In this document: positions 9,657-18,052 of the stretch, one piece after another
How positions within the stretch are numbered: position 1 is the first letter of the stretch
Layout: each line of letters begins with the position of its first letter
Source of the DNA: Lentisphaerae bacterium ADurb.Bin242
GTDB lineage: Bacteria; Verrucomicrobiota; Lentisphaeria; Victivallales; UBA1829
Direction of reading: 5' to 3'
Length of the DNA stretch: 64,000 bases
Assembly (NCBI GenBank): GCA_002069785.1
Contig: MWCA01000009.1
Coordinates: 21,168-85,167 of the forward strand
Made by a program: the position numbers and the translations under genes
The notes under the pieces: generated by a model
What the model saw: only the letters and a program-made list of their open reading frames with translations
Database searches by the model: none
What the model was told of the DNA's origin: nothing

Positions 9657-9716
9657 TAAAAAAGAAAATGAACACGTGTACATCACGAAACTTTTCAAAC
9701 AATGGGAGGCAACGTC

Positions 9717-10793
9717 ATGGAACTGCTATACAAACCGGATTTCGAGGAGGCGAAAACAGCATGGGACCATTACTGGGCGAAGGAAGCATGGCGCAGACCG
9801 CTGGTGGTCTGCAATGTGCCGAAGCCGGGAGCGGAAGAAAGAAACATCTGGAAGGAGTCCTACTGGAAGGCATGCCGCAGGGAGTGGGAGGAACGGGCGC
9901 GGGAACTGAACGCATGGTTTGCCGGGACGGATTTTCTTGCCGAATCCATTCCGTTTGCCGGTTGCGATTTCGGGCCGGACCAGTTTGCGGCGTTCCTTTC
10001 GGGAACGGAGCTGAAATTCTCGGAATGCTCGCGGGACACCAACTGGCATGAGCCGGTTGTGACGGACTGGGACTCATTTGAGTTCAAAATCAGGGAAGAA
10101 GGTCCTGTCTGGCGCGGCGTTCTGGAATATGCGGACTTCCTGAAAAAAGCGGGACGCGGCAAATATCTTGTCGGGGTCTGCGATCTGCATTCGAACATGG
10201 ATGCGCTGAGCGCATTGCGCGGAACGCAAAACCTCTGTCTCGACATTCCGGATTGTCCGGCGAAAATCGACCGTGCGATGACGGAGGCCCGCAAGCTGTA
10301 TCCCCGTATCTACGAACGGCTCCGGGAGGCTGCCGGCAGCAACGCCGAAACGGGTTTCATCGGCTGGATTCCCTTCTGGTGCCGGGAGAGTTTCGCCACC
10401 ATTCAATGCGATTTCGAGTGCATGATCGGGCCGGACGCGTTCAACCGTTTCGTCCGTCCGGCGCTGGAGGAGGAAGCCGCCTTCCTCGACCATTGCATCA
10501 TTCATGTCGACGGTCCGGGCACACTGAGACATCTTGACGGAATTCTCGCCATCGAGTCGATTGACGCGGTGCAATGGGTGCCGGGCGACGGTCAGCGCCC
10601 GATGCACGAATGGACGGATGTCCTGAAACGCATTCAGAAAGCGGGCAAAGGACTTCAGATTTACGGAGTGACCCCCGTACAGGTAAAAAAATTGAGCAGG
10701 GAACTGTCTCCCGCCGGAGTGGTTTACTGCGTCGGCGCCAATGACCGGAAAGAAGTGGAGGAACTGCTGAAATGGCTGGAAGCAAACCAATGA
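9717..10793 (+). CDS. Uroporphyrinogen decarboxylase (URO-D/MtaA)-like protein
   Basis: About 358 residues with the (beta/alpha)8 fold signatures of the URO-D superfamily: WRRPLVVCNVPKPG near the N-terminus, FATIQCDFECMIGPDAFNRF, ALEEEAAFLDHCIIHVDGPG, ESIDAVQWVPGDGQ and YGVTPVQVKKL. Members of this branch are cobalamin-dependent methyltransferase-like proteins or proteins of unknown function, not haem enzymes. No corrinoid protein gene is nearby. The start at 9717 is chosen because GGGAGG lies seven bases upstream; the ATG at 9702 overlaps that site. Its stop overlaps the ATG of the LacI gene (ATGA), indicating translational coupling. Its link to sugar metabolism is unexplained. Confidence 0.75.
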   Translation: MELLYKPDFEEAKTAWDHYWAKEAWRRPLVVCNVPKPGAEERNIWKESYWKACRREWEERARELNAWFAGTDFLAESIPFAGCDFGPDQFAAFLSGTELKFSECSRDTNWHEPVVTDWDSFEFKIREEGPVWRGVLEYADFLKKAGRGKYLVGVCDLHSNMDALSALRGTQNLCLDIPDCPAKIDRAMTEARKLYPRIYERLREAAGSNAETGFIGWIPFWCRESFATIQCDFECMIGPDAFNRFVRPALEEEAAFLDHCIIHVDGPGTLRHLDGILAIESIDAVQWVPGDGQRPMHEWTDVLKRIQKAGKGLQIYGVTPVQVKKLSRELSPAGVVYCVGANDRKEVEELLKWLEANQ

Positions 10794-11806
10794 CAGCTCC
10801 CGTCACGCGCGATGATGTGGCACGGCTCGCGGGTGTCAGTTCCGCCACGGTTTCACGCGTCTACAACCGGCCGTCCGCGGTGCTGGACAAAAAACGGGAA
10901 GCCGTTTTCCGCGCGGCGAAACAGCTTGGATACACGCCGGACCTGAACGCCAGCGGACTGCGCCGCAAAGGAAGCGGCTCCGTTCTCCTCGTGCTGCGGC
11001 CGCCGTCCCGGGATGTCTACCGGTGGTTCTACGGGGAGGCCCTGATCCATGCGCAGGCGGCCCTCGCCGGGACCTGTTACAAACTGCTCTTCAACATCTG
11101 GGACGGCAGGGAGCCCTTCGCCCGGTTTCTTGCTCATAACAAATGCGACGGAGTGGTCATGGGACTGGGAACATTCGACGAAAGCGTCGTGAAAGCGCTG
11201 GAATCCGCGGGGCTGCCGTATATGCTCTGTTCCCAGACGGAACTTTCAAGCGTTTCGCGTCTATGTTATATCGATGAGAATGCGGGTGGCGCGGTCGCCG
11301 CGAAAGCCCTGTTAAAGGCCGGGTGCCGCCGCCCGGCGCACATCACGGCGATGCTGGAAAAGAATTCCGTCTGTGCCGCCCGATGGGAGGGTTTCCGTTC
11401 GGTTTTGCGCAAGGCGAAGTGCGAACCGGTCCTGATCACCGCTCCGGAATTGGGAGTCCGTGGAGGGCGCGAGGCCGTGCGGCGCCTGGTTCCGCTGGTG
11501 AAACGGGGAGAGGTCGACGGCCTGTTCGTGGTCAACGACCTGACCGCGGTCGGGGTCATGCAGAACCTGGTGAAGTCCGGCATCGCGATTCCGGAGGAAC
11601 TGGCTCTTGTCGCTTACGACAATCTTCCTTTCCGGGAAACCGTGCCGGTGGAAATGGCGAGCGTTGACGTCTCGATCGGGAAGCTGTATCAGACCGCCGT
11701 GGAGATGCTGGCAGAAGAACTGCGGGGAGAAAGAAAACCGGGGGAACCAATACGGAAAAGGATCGTGCCGACTTTCGTCCGGGGCGCTTCGCTTCCCGAA
11801 AAGTAA
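10790..11806 (+). CDS. LacI-family transcriptional regulator
   Basis: About 338 residues. The N-terminal LacI helix-turn-helix (TRDDVARLAGVSSATVSRVY, residues 5-24) and hinge helix (NASGLRRKGSG) are clear, followed by a periplasmic-binding-like sensor (AAKALLKAGCRRPAHITAML; DGLFVVNDLTAVGVM; ELALVAYDNLPF). I place the start at 10790, where the ATG overlaps the stop of the preceding gene as ATGA; an in-frame ATG at 10772 is also possible. It probably represses the operon starting at 9717 by binding near 9672-9679 (inference). It converges with the AlbA-type gene; no terminator is evident in the 43-base gap. Confidence 0.85.
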   Translation: MTAPVTRDDVARLAGVSSATVSRVYNRPSAVLDKKREAVFRAAKQLGYTPDLNASGLRRKGSGSVLLVLRPPSRDVYRWFYGEALIHAQAALAGTCYKLLFNIWDGREPFARFLAHNKCDGVVMGLGTFDESVVKALESAGLPYMLCSQTELSSVSRLCYIDENAGGAVAAKALLKAGCRRPAHITAMLEKNSVCAARWEGFRSVLRKAKCEPVLITAPELGVRGGREAVRRLVPLVKRGEVDGLFVVNDLTAVGVMQNLVKSGIAIPEELALVAYDNLPFRETVPVEMASVDVSIGKLYQTAVEMLAEELRGERKPGEPIRKRIVPTFVRGASLPEK

Positions 11807-11849
11807 GCTCCCGGCAGCCATACCATCCGCTCGTACGGCGGGGAAAACA

Positions 11850-13085
11850 TCAGTCCGCAAGATTCAGGTGTTTTTTGATCTGGGACGGCAGATTCTTATG
11901 GCGTCCCTCGGAAATGTTGAAGCGTTCGCAGACCGCGCAGATCAGCCAGGCGGTGTGGTCCACCAGCCCGCTGGCGAGGTTCACCGCGGAATCATTCTTC
12001 CGGACCTTGATCTCCGGAATCCGGCAGATGGAGTCGCCGGGCGCGCCGCCGGGGAAAAGAAGCTTGAGATTTTCCGCGTTGTTGAGGAAGAACCCGATCT
12101 GAAGCGTTTCCTCGGTGAAGCCGAAGGAAGCGTAAAGATGGGCGGAAAAAGACATGGCTTCGGACAGAAACGCCAGCAGGAGATCGTAGGGGATGGAACG
12201 GGATTTCGAGGGGAAGACCGCGCATTGGAAATGAAAGAGTCCCGAGCGGTAAAGCTGCCAGGCGTGCTTTTTTGAAGCGAACCGGAAGGAAACATTGGTG
12301 AAATACGCCTCCTTGAGTTCGTTGACGGAAATGAAGGGGGAATTCGGGAAAAATTCACAGGCGTCCTCCGCATGGGTCCGGAGCTCGGACAGAGTGAACC
12401 GTTCCGCAACGTAGTCTCCGGGCGCGACGCTGAATTCGAAGCTGACCGCGCCGCCCTCGTTCCGGGTGTACTTGTTGAAGAAAATCCGGGAATGGTTGAT
12501 CTCCTCGATGAAGTGGCTCTGGCTTTCCGCTCCGGGGCTGACCGTATGGTTTTCATAGAGCAGGCCGCGGATCATGCGTCCGAGAAGCTCCCGCTGGTTC
12601 CGCATGGCCCGCTGGATGATGCCGTGGATCTCGCTGGAACGGTAGGCCGGACGGCTGGAGGCGTCGGCGGTACGGGTGTAAAAGACCCCTTGAATGAGCT
12701 CGTGTTCACAAGTGCACGTGCACACGTGCGGGAGGAGGGAAAAACGGCGGATGACGAAGACCACGTAGCGTTTGCCGTCCACGACGGGACGTTCGATCGT
12801 GAACTCGACCTGGGGATCGGCAAAGCGGTTGACGAAATTGCCGACCTCGGTCGGATCGAAGGACTGGGATTCCTCTTCCGTCAGGCCGGTATAAAGGGCC
12901 GGTTTCCCGGAAGCGTCCTCGCCCACGCCCACGACCACATATCCGCCTTTGGTATTGGCCATCGCCATGCAGTGCCGGGCGAACTTGGCGCGTCCGGAGC
13001 GCGGGAGCTTGTGCCAGTCCTGGGCGGCCTTATAGTCAAGCTCGTCGGATTCCACCCCCCGCTTGATGATGCTTTCCCATTCCAT
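11850..13085 (-). CDS. AlbA_2/Schlafen-type putative DNA-binding protein
   Basis: This 411-residue protein has an N-terminal AlbA_2 (Schlafen AAA-4-like) domain, residues 1-160: the acidic ESDELDYKAAQDW segment and AMANTKGGYVVVGVGEDASG are characteristic. This domain is usually found in predicted transcriptional regulators or nucleic-acid-binding proteins. The remaining 250 residues (from about 165) are not recognised; they include several hydrophobic strands and no membrane segment. AAAGGAG precedes the start. It lies 69 bases downstream of the GH20 gene on the same strand and may be co-transcribed with it. Confidence 0.7.
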   Translation of the reverse strand: MEWESIIKRGVESDELDYKAAQDWHKLPRSGRAKFARHCMAMANTKGGYVVVGVGEDASGKPALYTGLTEEESQSFDPTEVGNFVNRFADPQVEFTIERPVVDGKRYVVFVIRRFSLLPHVCTCTCEHELIQGVFYTRTADASSRPAYRSSEIHGIIQRAMRNQRELLGRMIRGLLYENHTVSPGAESQSHFIEEINHSRIFFNKYTRNEGGAVSFEFSVAPGDYVAERFTLSELRTHAEDACEFFPNSPFISVNELKEAYFTNVSFRFASKKHAWQLYRSGLFHFQCAVFPSKSRSIPYDLLLAFLSEAMSFSAHLYASFGFTEETLQIGFFLNNAENLKLLFPGGAPGDSICRIPEIKVRKNDSAVNLASGLVDHTAWLICAVCERFNISEGRHKNLPSQIKKHLNLAD

Positions 13086-13154
13086 GCCTGTTCTCCTTTT
13101 CCGTATTTCCGGCGCTGATCCGCCGGAACGCGGGCATTTCCCTTGAAAAAAGGT

Positions 13155-14918
13155 TCAGTAAATTCGTTCCAGTTCGTCGGCCGCGGCTTCCCATTTTCCG
13201 GCGGAGGCGTCCAATCCTCCCGGACGGGATCGCTCCAGCCATAATTCACGGAATTCCCGGATCAGCGGACGCATCTTCCTTCCCAGCTCCTTGAGTTCGG
13301 CGACCCGGCTTTCCCGGCGCAGGACCGCCCGCTCGGCCGCAAGACCGGCGAAATCGGCCGCAAATTTCATTTCCCGTTTCAGGAGTTCCGGCGCATCGGC
13401 GGGAATGTCATCCCGCAGAGTGCGGACGGCATTCCGCGCCAGGCGGAAATAAACGGCCTGCGCCGGCGTCGCGCGGGCATCGAGCTGATGCCACGGAAGA
13501 TGAAAATCCGCATAAAGCCCCGGGATTCCCGCCTTTTTGATGGAAAGATCCACATCGCCCGCCGCTTCGAACCACCAGGCGGCGCGCTCGCTTCCGAAGG
13601 CCCGGAGCCCGGCGGCGTCCGGGGAATACGGCGCGAGTCCGCTCCACGCCCGGTGGGCGGCTTCAGCCAACCCCAGCAGGGAGGGGCCCCAGCATTGACG
13701 GTGTCCGCCGTCGCCCCAGTCGGTCACAAGATACCCCGAGGCGCCGCCGGCGATTCCGGCGGAGGCGGCGATTTTGAGGTTTTCCCGACGGCGGGTGCTG
13801 TCGCCCAGGAAACTGCTCCAGTTGCAGGTGCCGGGGCAGACCCAGTATTCCCGGTTTGTTTTCTTCAGGATTCCGCACCATTCCGCGAAGGGGGTGTTGG
13901 AGTCATAGCCCCATAGAAGATAGATCAGGTCCGGGGGCAGCTTTTCGATGATTTCCGGATAGCGGAGCGGCATGTCGGCCCACATCATCGGACGCCGCCC
14001 CATCTCCCGGACGATCGCGCAGAGCTTGCTTACGAATCCGGCGAACACATTCTCGAGTCCGATTTCAGCGGCTTTCCGGCGGGAGCGTCCGAATCCCAGA
14101 TCGAGCGTTTCGTCGCATCCGATATTGATCCATTTCGACGAGTAATTCGGGAGGAGACTTTCATACAGGTTCCGCACGAAATCGAGCGCCTTCGGATCGT
14201 CCGGCGCGAGACTCTGGGGAATCCCGGAGAGACGCCCCCAGGAATCGAAATTCATGCCCGGCTGAATCTCGGCCAGCGGACGGTACCGGTCGTGCAGCAG
14301 GAACAGGGTCAGATGCCCGAAAGAATTCTGGCAGGCGCAGAGTTCCACGCCGAGGTCCGCGGCAAAGGCGTCCAGTTCGCGCATCTCCTCCGGCGTGACC
14401 GGGCTGGAATCCTTCCAGACCTCTTCATTGCCTTTCGATGCGAAGGCGTGTTCAAAGTACAGCTGCACCAGATTCATTTTCCAGGAGGCCAGCTTCCGGA
14501 TGGTGTCCTTGAGATGATCCAGGGTCCAGACCCGGCCGCGGGTGACGTCCAGCATCGCGCCGCGCACCTTGAATTTCGGCGCATCCCGGATTTCCAGACA
14601 CGGCAGCCGGGTTCCGCAGCGCTCCATGATCTGCGCCAGGGTGCAGAGCGCCCAGCGGCCGCCGCGGAGGTCTCTGGCGACAACGGACACGCCGTCGCGG
14701 GCGACCATGAGGGAATATGCCTCATCGGCAAAGGCCGGGTCCGTCCGGAACCGGATTCCTCCGCTGCCCGGAACGCATTCTTTTCCAAGGACGGCCTCGG
14801 CTATTCCGGGGAAGGAAGGCTCCCCTTCGATCCGGACCGGAAGATCCAGCACAAACTCGCCGGAAAACAATTTCAGCGATTCGGGCGCGGGAAGCAATTT
14901 GAGTTCATCGGAAAGCAT
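13155..14918 (-). CDS. GH20 beta-N-acetylhexosaminidase family protein, cytoplasmic
   Basis: This 587-residue protein has the GH20 layout: a small alpha/beta GH20b-like N-terminal domain (residues 10-115), then a TIM barrel that begins VRGAMLDVTRGRVWTLDHLK. The catalytic Asp-Glu pair is at residues 269-270 in INIGCDETLDLG, as required for substrate-assisted hydrolysis of terminal GlcNAc/GalNAc. LYFEHAF, QNSFGHLT and MMWADMPL are other barrel motifs. There is no signal peptide, so it would act on imported amino-sugar oligosaccharides. The C-terminal 100 residues are helical. A good promoter lies upstream at 14967-14995. Confidence 0.85.
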   Translation of the reverse strand: MLSDELKLLPAPESLKLFSGEFVLDLPVRIEGEPSFPGIAEAVLGKECVPGSGGIRFRTDPAFADEAYSLMVARDGVSVVARDLRGGRWALCTLAQIMERCGTRLPCLEIRDAPKFKVRGAMLDVTRGRVWTLDHLKDTIRKLASWKMNLVQLYFEHAFASKGNEEVWKDSSPVTPEEMRELDAFAADLGVELCACQNSFGHLTLFLLHDRYRPLAEIQPGMNFDSWGRLSGIPQSLAPDDPKALDFVRNLYESLLPNYSSKWINIGCDETLDLGFGRSRRKAAEIGLENVFAGFVSKLCAIVREMGRRPMMWADMPLRYPEIIEKLPPDLIYLLWGYDSNTPFAEWCGILKKTNREYWVCPGTCNWSSFLGDSTRRRENLKIAASAGIAGGASGYLVTDWGDGGHRQCWGPSLLGLAEAAHRAWSGLAPYSPDAAGLRAFGSERAAWWFEAAGDVDLSIKKAGIPGLYADFHLPWHQLDARATPAQAVYFRLARNAVRTLRDDIPADAPELLKREMKFAADFAGLAAERAVLRRESRVAELKELGRKMRPLIREFRELWLERSRPGGLDASAGKWEAAADELERIY

Positions 14919-14966
14919 GATGGTTCGATTCTCCTGCTCAAAAACCGTTCGTTTGAAACATGAAAT

Positions 14967-14995
14967 ACTGTAGCATGCGGAAGATTCGTTTTCAA
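14967..14995 (-). promoter_or_regulatory. Promoter of the GH20 gene
   Basis: On the minus strand TTGAAA (14995-14990), a 17-base spacer and TACAGT (14972-14967) precede the GH20 start at 14918 by about 50 bases. Confidence 0.55.
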
Positions 14996-15105
14996 TAAAC
15001 TCCCGATTTTATTCCCGGCAAGTTTGCTTTTCCGGGGATTCCGCTGTATTGGTACACGAGAACAATCCACAAGCAAGTTGCTATGGTAAAAAGGAGGAAT
15101 GCTTT

Positions 15106-16323
15106 ATGGGACGTTCATACGAAGAGGCCGTGAAGGAAGTCAATTACGATGAAGCCAAAGTCCCCGCCTATACCCTGTCCTCTCCCCTGGCCGGAAAAGA
15201 CGGCGTCCGGGTGAAGAATGCTTTTGAATGGGTCAACTTCCGCCGCGGGGAAATTCTCGACCTTTACAAGAAGGAAGTTTACGGAGAGGTTCCGCCGCGT
15301 CCGGACAGCGTGTGGTTCGAGCTGGTTTCCCGGAAGGACGACGCCTTGGAAAATACCGCGGTCCGCAAGGAGGTGCGCGTCCATTTCGGCATGAACAACG
15401 GACGGAAACACTTCATGGACCTTCTGCTCTACCTTCCGAAGACGGCAAAAGGGCCGGTTCCGGCATTTCTCGGGCTCTGCTTCAAGGGATATCACGTGAC
15501 GACCGATGAAAAAGACGTCCGCCTGACCGGGGGCAATCTGGCCGGAAATCCCGATTTCAAAGATGAATCGCGCGGAAACTCGCTCGAACGCTGGAGTCAC
15601 CGGGAACTGATCCGGCGCGGATACGCCGCCGCAACCGTCTGTTATCACGACCTTTTCCCGGATTGTAAGGACGGCTGGAACCAAAGCATCTATTCGCTGT
15701 TTTACGCCGATCCCGCCGCGCCTTCCGTGCATGAAAAGCACAGCGCGATCGGCGCCTGGGCCTGGGGACTCTCCCGCGCCCTGGATTATCTGGAAACCGA
15801 ACCCATGGTGAACGCCGCGGAGGTGGCGGTCCACGGACATTCCCGTCTGGGCAAGACCGCGCTCTGGGCGGGCGCCACCGACCGCCGTTTCCGCCTGGTG
15901 ATCTCCAACGATTCCGGCTGCGGCGGCGCGGCGCTCTTCAAACGCTGCTTCGGGGAAGTCGTGGAGGTAATCCTGAGCAATTTCCCGCACTGGTTCGTGA
16001 CCTCCTTTGAAAAATATTCGCGGAACGAGGCGTCCATGCCCTTCGACCAGCATTTCCTGATCTCCCTGATCGCGCCCCGGCCGGTTTGCATCGCCAGCGC
16101 GACCGGGGACCTCTGGGCGGACCCGAAAGGGGAGTTCCTCTCCGGAGTCCACGCCGCGGAGGTCTACGGCCTGTTCGGAGCCAGGGGGCTGGGAACGGAC
16201 GTCATGCCGCCGCCGGACACGCCGATCACAGGGGAGATCAGTTACCACAACCGCACCGGGAAGCACGACCAGACCGCCGCGGACTGGGCGCATTATCTGG
16301 CCCTGGCCGACCTCTATTTCTGA
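15106..16323 (+). CDS. CE15-like glucuronoyl esterase, no signal peptide
   Basis: This 405-residue protein has the carbohydrate esterase family 15 signatures: the nucleophile elbow GHSRLGK with Ser246, the following SNDSGCGGAALFKRCFGE with the probable acid Glu284, LIAPRPV, and the catalytic His387 in GKHDQTAADW. The known activity of CE15 is hydrolysis of esters between 4-O-methylglucuronic acid and lignin alcohols. Most described members are exported; this one begins MGRSYEEAVKEV with no signal peptide. The start at 15106 follows AAGGAGG; an upstream in-frame TTG at 15049 has no ribosome site. It is divergent from the GH20 gene. Confidence 0.85.
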   Translation: MGRSYEEAVKEVNYDEAKVPAYTLSSPLAGKDGVRVKNAFEWVNFRRGEILDLYKKEVYGEVPPRPDSVWFELVSRKDDALENTAVRKEVRVHFGMNNGRKHFMDLLLYLPKTAKGPVPAFLGLCFKGYHVTTDEKDVRLTGGNLAGNPDFKDESRGNSLERWSHRELIRRGYAAATVCYHDLFPDCKDGWNQSIYSLFYADPAAPSVHEKHSAIGAWAWGLSRALDYLETEPMVNAAEVAVHGHSRLGKTALWAGATDRRFRLVISNDSGCGGAALFKRCFGEVVEVILSNFPHWFVTSFEKYSRNEASMPFDQHFLISLIAPRPVCIASATGDLWADPKGEFLSGVHAAEVYGLFGARGLGTDVMPPPDTPITGEISYHNRTGKHDQTAADWAHYLALADLYF

Positions 16324-16380
16324 TTCGTTCCTCCGCACGGGCGGAATTATCCAGTGAAGAGTTTGGAAGTTTGAAAGTTT

Positions 16381-16415
16381 GGAATTCGTTTCTCCGTGCG
16401 GGAGAATTCCATTTT
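16381..16415 (+). terminator. Possible terminator after the CE15 gene
   Basis: An inverted repeat GGAATT ... AATTCC with an inner TCTCC/GGAGA stem spans 16381-16410 and is followed by ATTTTG. The T-run is short, so termination is only a suggestion. Confidence 0.35.
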
Positions 16416-16521
16416 GCGAACAGTTTTTCCCGGCTGGCTTTGTGCGGGTCCATGTTTCGGACGGTTTTTCCAGCTTCCGGATCGCCTCGCCGGTTCTCCG
16501 CCGGGTGATTTTTCAACTTTT

Positions 16522-16568
16522 TTGAAAAGAGGATTGTATATCTCTAAATTAGAGTTATATTATATACA
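16522..16568 (+). promoter_or_regulatory. Palindromic promoter/operator of the DUF4160-DUF2442 operon
   Basis: A perfect 13-base palindrome CTCTAAATTAGAG (16542-16554) is nested in an outer TGTATA ... TATACA symmetry (16535-16568). Two overlapping promoters fit: TTGAAA (16522) - 17 - TAAATT (16545), or TTGTAT (16534) - 16 - TATATT (16556), the latter with the palindrome exactly in its spacer. This is what an autorepressed operon would look like. The first gene starts at 16593. Confidence 0.55.
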
Positions 16569-16592
16569 GAAAACCAAAACAAAGAGTAAAAA

Positions 16593-16847
16593 ATGCCGGT
16601 TCTTGCGAGATTTTATGGAATGGTTGTCAAGATGTATCTTCAGGGAAAGGAACACGGCATGGCTCATATCCATGTGATCTACGGCGAATGCGCTGGAGTG
16701 ATCGACGTGAAAACCGGGCAGATGCTCGAAGGCGATCTTCCGGCGAAAGCACTGACGATGGTACGGGAATGGACGGCGGCGAACCGCGACGCTCTGCTTG
16801 AAATGTGGGAAACGCAAAGCTTCCGGCAGCTCCTGCCGCTGGAATAA
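16593..16847 (+). CDS. DUF4160 protein
   Basis: This 84-residue protein matches the DUF4160 pattern throughout: MPVLARFYGMVVKMYLQGKE, AHIHVIYGECAGVIDVKTGQ, then LPAKALTMVREWTAANRDALLEMW. The function of the family is unknown. It is typically encoded beside DUF2442 proteins, as here, and the pair has been suggested to behave like a toxin-antitoxin or regulatory pair (not proven). There is no clear ribosome site. The next gene begins 13 bases after its stop. Confidence 0.85.
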   Translation: MPVLARFYGMVVKMYLQGKEHGMAHIHVIYGECAGVIDVKTGQMLEGDLPAKALTMVREWTAANRDALLEMWETQSFRQLLPLE

Positions 16848-16860
16848 CGAAAGGAGGAGC

Positions 16861-17319
16861 ATGATGTTTCATAAGATCGCCGAAGTGAAAGCCTTACGAG
16901 GTTTTCTGCTGTGGGTCGTTTTTCGCGACGGAGCAGAGACGCTTTACGATGTCTCGACGCTGTTCGACAAGATTCCGGCGTTCCGGGACTTTGAGAACAT
17001 TCCCGGACTTTTCAATCAGGTGAAAACCGATGCGGGTGGATACGGTGTCAGCTGGAACGACGATCTCGATCTCGATGCGGAGGAACTCCGGGCAAACGGG
17101 ACGTTGCTGAAGGAAGCCGTCGAACTCTCTCCGGGATGCGCTTGTCCGACCTGTGGACAAATGCTGCGACGCAAGAGCGAGGCGCAGAAAACCGCCAGCC
17201 GCGCCAACCTTGCCAGGCGCAAAAGCAAGGGCGGCCGTCCGGTAAACCCGGACAGCAAACGCCAACGGGCGTTGAAAAAGAAAAATGCGTTCATCATTCC
17301 AAGGAGGGTGCATCCATGA
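16861..17319 (+). CDS. DUF2442 protein with basic C-terminal extension
   Basis: About 152 residues. Residues 1-85 match DUF2442 (AEVKALRGFLLWVVFRDGAE, YDVSTLFDKIPAF, GYGVSWNDDLDLDAEELRANG). The remainder contains CPTCGQMLRRKSEAQ, a possible Cys pair, and a strongly basic tail (ARRKSKGGRPVNPDSKRQR) resembling DNA-binding extensions. AAAGGAGG lies just before the ATG ATG start. Its last codons overlap the start of the flavodoxin-like gene (ATGA at 17316-17319). As the DNA-binding member of the pair it could bind the palindrome upstream of the operon (inference). Confidence 0.8.
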   Translation: MMFHKIAEVKALRGFLLWVVFRDGAETLYDVSTLFDKIPAFRDFENIPGLFNQVKTDAGGYGVSWNDDLDLDAEELRANGTLLKEAVELSPGCACPTCGQMLRRKSEAQKTASRANLARRKSKGGRPVNPDSKRQRALKKKNAFIIPRRVHP

Positions 17320-17861
17320 AAATTCTGATTCTGAACGGCAGTCCCCGGCTGGACGGCAACACCCGGACCGCCCTGCACGAAATTGAAAAAGGAATCCGCG
17401 CCAACAAATCCGGCGCGGAAGTGGAGTTCATCGATGTGGCCTGCCGCAAACTCAGCCCCTGCATCGCCTGTGACGGCTGCAAGGAAAACGGCGGCTCCTG
17501 CGTGATTCCCGACGAAAGTTCCGCGCTGGTGCAGAAAGTGTTCGAAGCCGATGTGGTGATCTTCGGGACCCCTGTCTACTGGTGGGGCGTTTCCGCCCAG
17601 CTGAAAATGCTCATCGACAAGTTCTACTCCAAAGACACCGTGTTCAAGGAACAGAAAAAACGGATCGGACTGGTGATAGTCGGCGCAGCCGGCCCGGAGA
17701 ACAAGGAATACGAGCTGATCCGCGGCCAGTTCCAGTGCATTTGCGACTATCTGGGCTGGAATCTGCTCTTCACTGAATCCATCTCCGCCTGGAATGTGGG
17801 CGACCTTGCCAAAAATACGCAGAAAATGACGGAACTCGGCGACATCTGGAAGAAACTCTGA
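17316..17861 (+). CDS. NAD(P)H-dependent FMN reductase / flavodoxin-like oxidoreductase
   Basis: This 181-residue protein has the flavodoxin-like fold of the NADPH-dependent FMN reductase family: the FMN phosphate loop NGSPRLDGNTRTA (residues 6-18), CIACDGCKENGGSC as the variable Cys-rich loop, and PVYWWGVSAQLKMLIDKFY for isoalloxazine binding. It is likely a cytoplasmic quinone or flavin reductase. AAGGAGG precedes the start. Its ATG overlaps the DUF2442 stop, an unusual coupling of a metabolic enzyme to a DUF4160/DUF2442 pair. Confidence 0.9.
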   Translation: MKILILNGSPRLDGNTRTALHEIEKGIRANKSGAEVEFIDVACRKLSPCIACDGCKENGGSCVIPDESSALVQKVFEADVVIFGTPVYWWGVSAQLKMLIDKFYSKDTVFKEQKKRIGLVIVGAAGPENKEYELIRGQFQCICDYLGWNLLFTESISAWNVGDLAKNTQKMTELGDIWKKL

Positions 17862-17977
17862 AAGCCAGGGGCAATTGGAAAAACAGGGAGAGGCGGGAAA
17901 GCAAATTTTCTCCGGAATCTCTTCCTTTCCCGGGACGCCAAAGACGGAAAAAATCCCGAAACCTTCTTTACGGCGGC

Positions 17978-18005
17978 TTGAAACTTCCCGGAACCGTGCT
18001 ATAGT
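17978..18005 (+). promoter_or_regulatory. Promoter of the two-component operon
   Basis: TTGAAA (17978-17983), 16-base spacer and TATAGT (18000-18005) lie about 48 bases before the kinase start. A perfect 8-base-pair stem CGGGAAAG/CTTTCCCG (17894-17901, 17935-17942) lies upstream without a T-run. Confidence 0.6.
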
Positions 18006-18052
18006 GTGACAATATTTCTCAGTCTGTCATCCTTAAAAAAGGTGTGTCATTT

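Noticed and set aside
17894..17942. Eight-base-pair hairpin after the reductase gene
   Set aside because: The loop is long (33 bases) and no T-run follows; it may be chance in GC-rich sequence.
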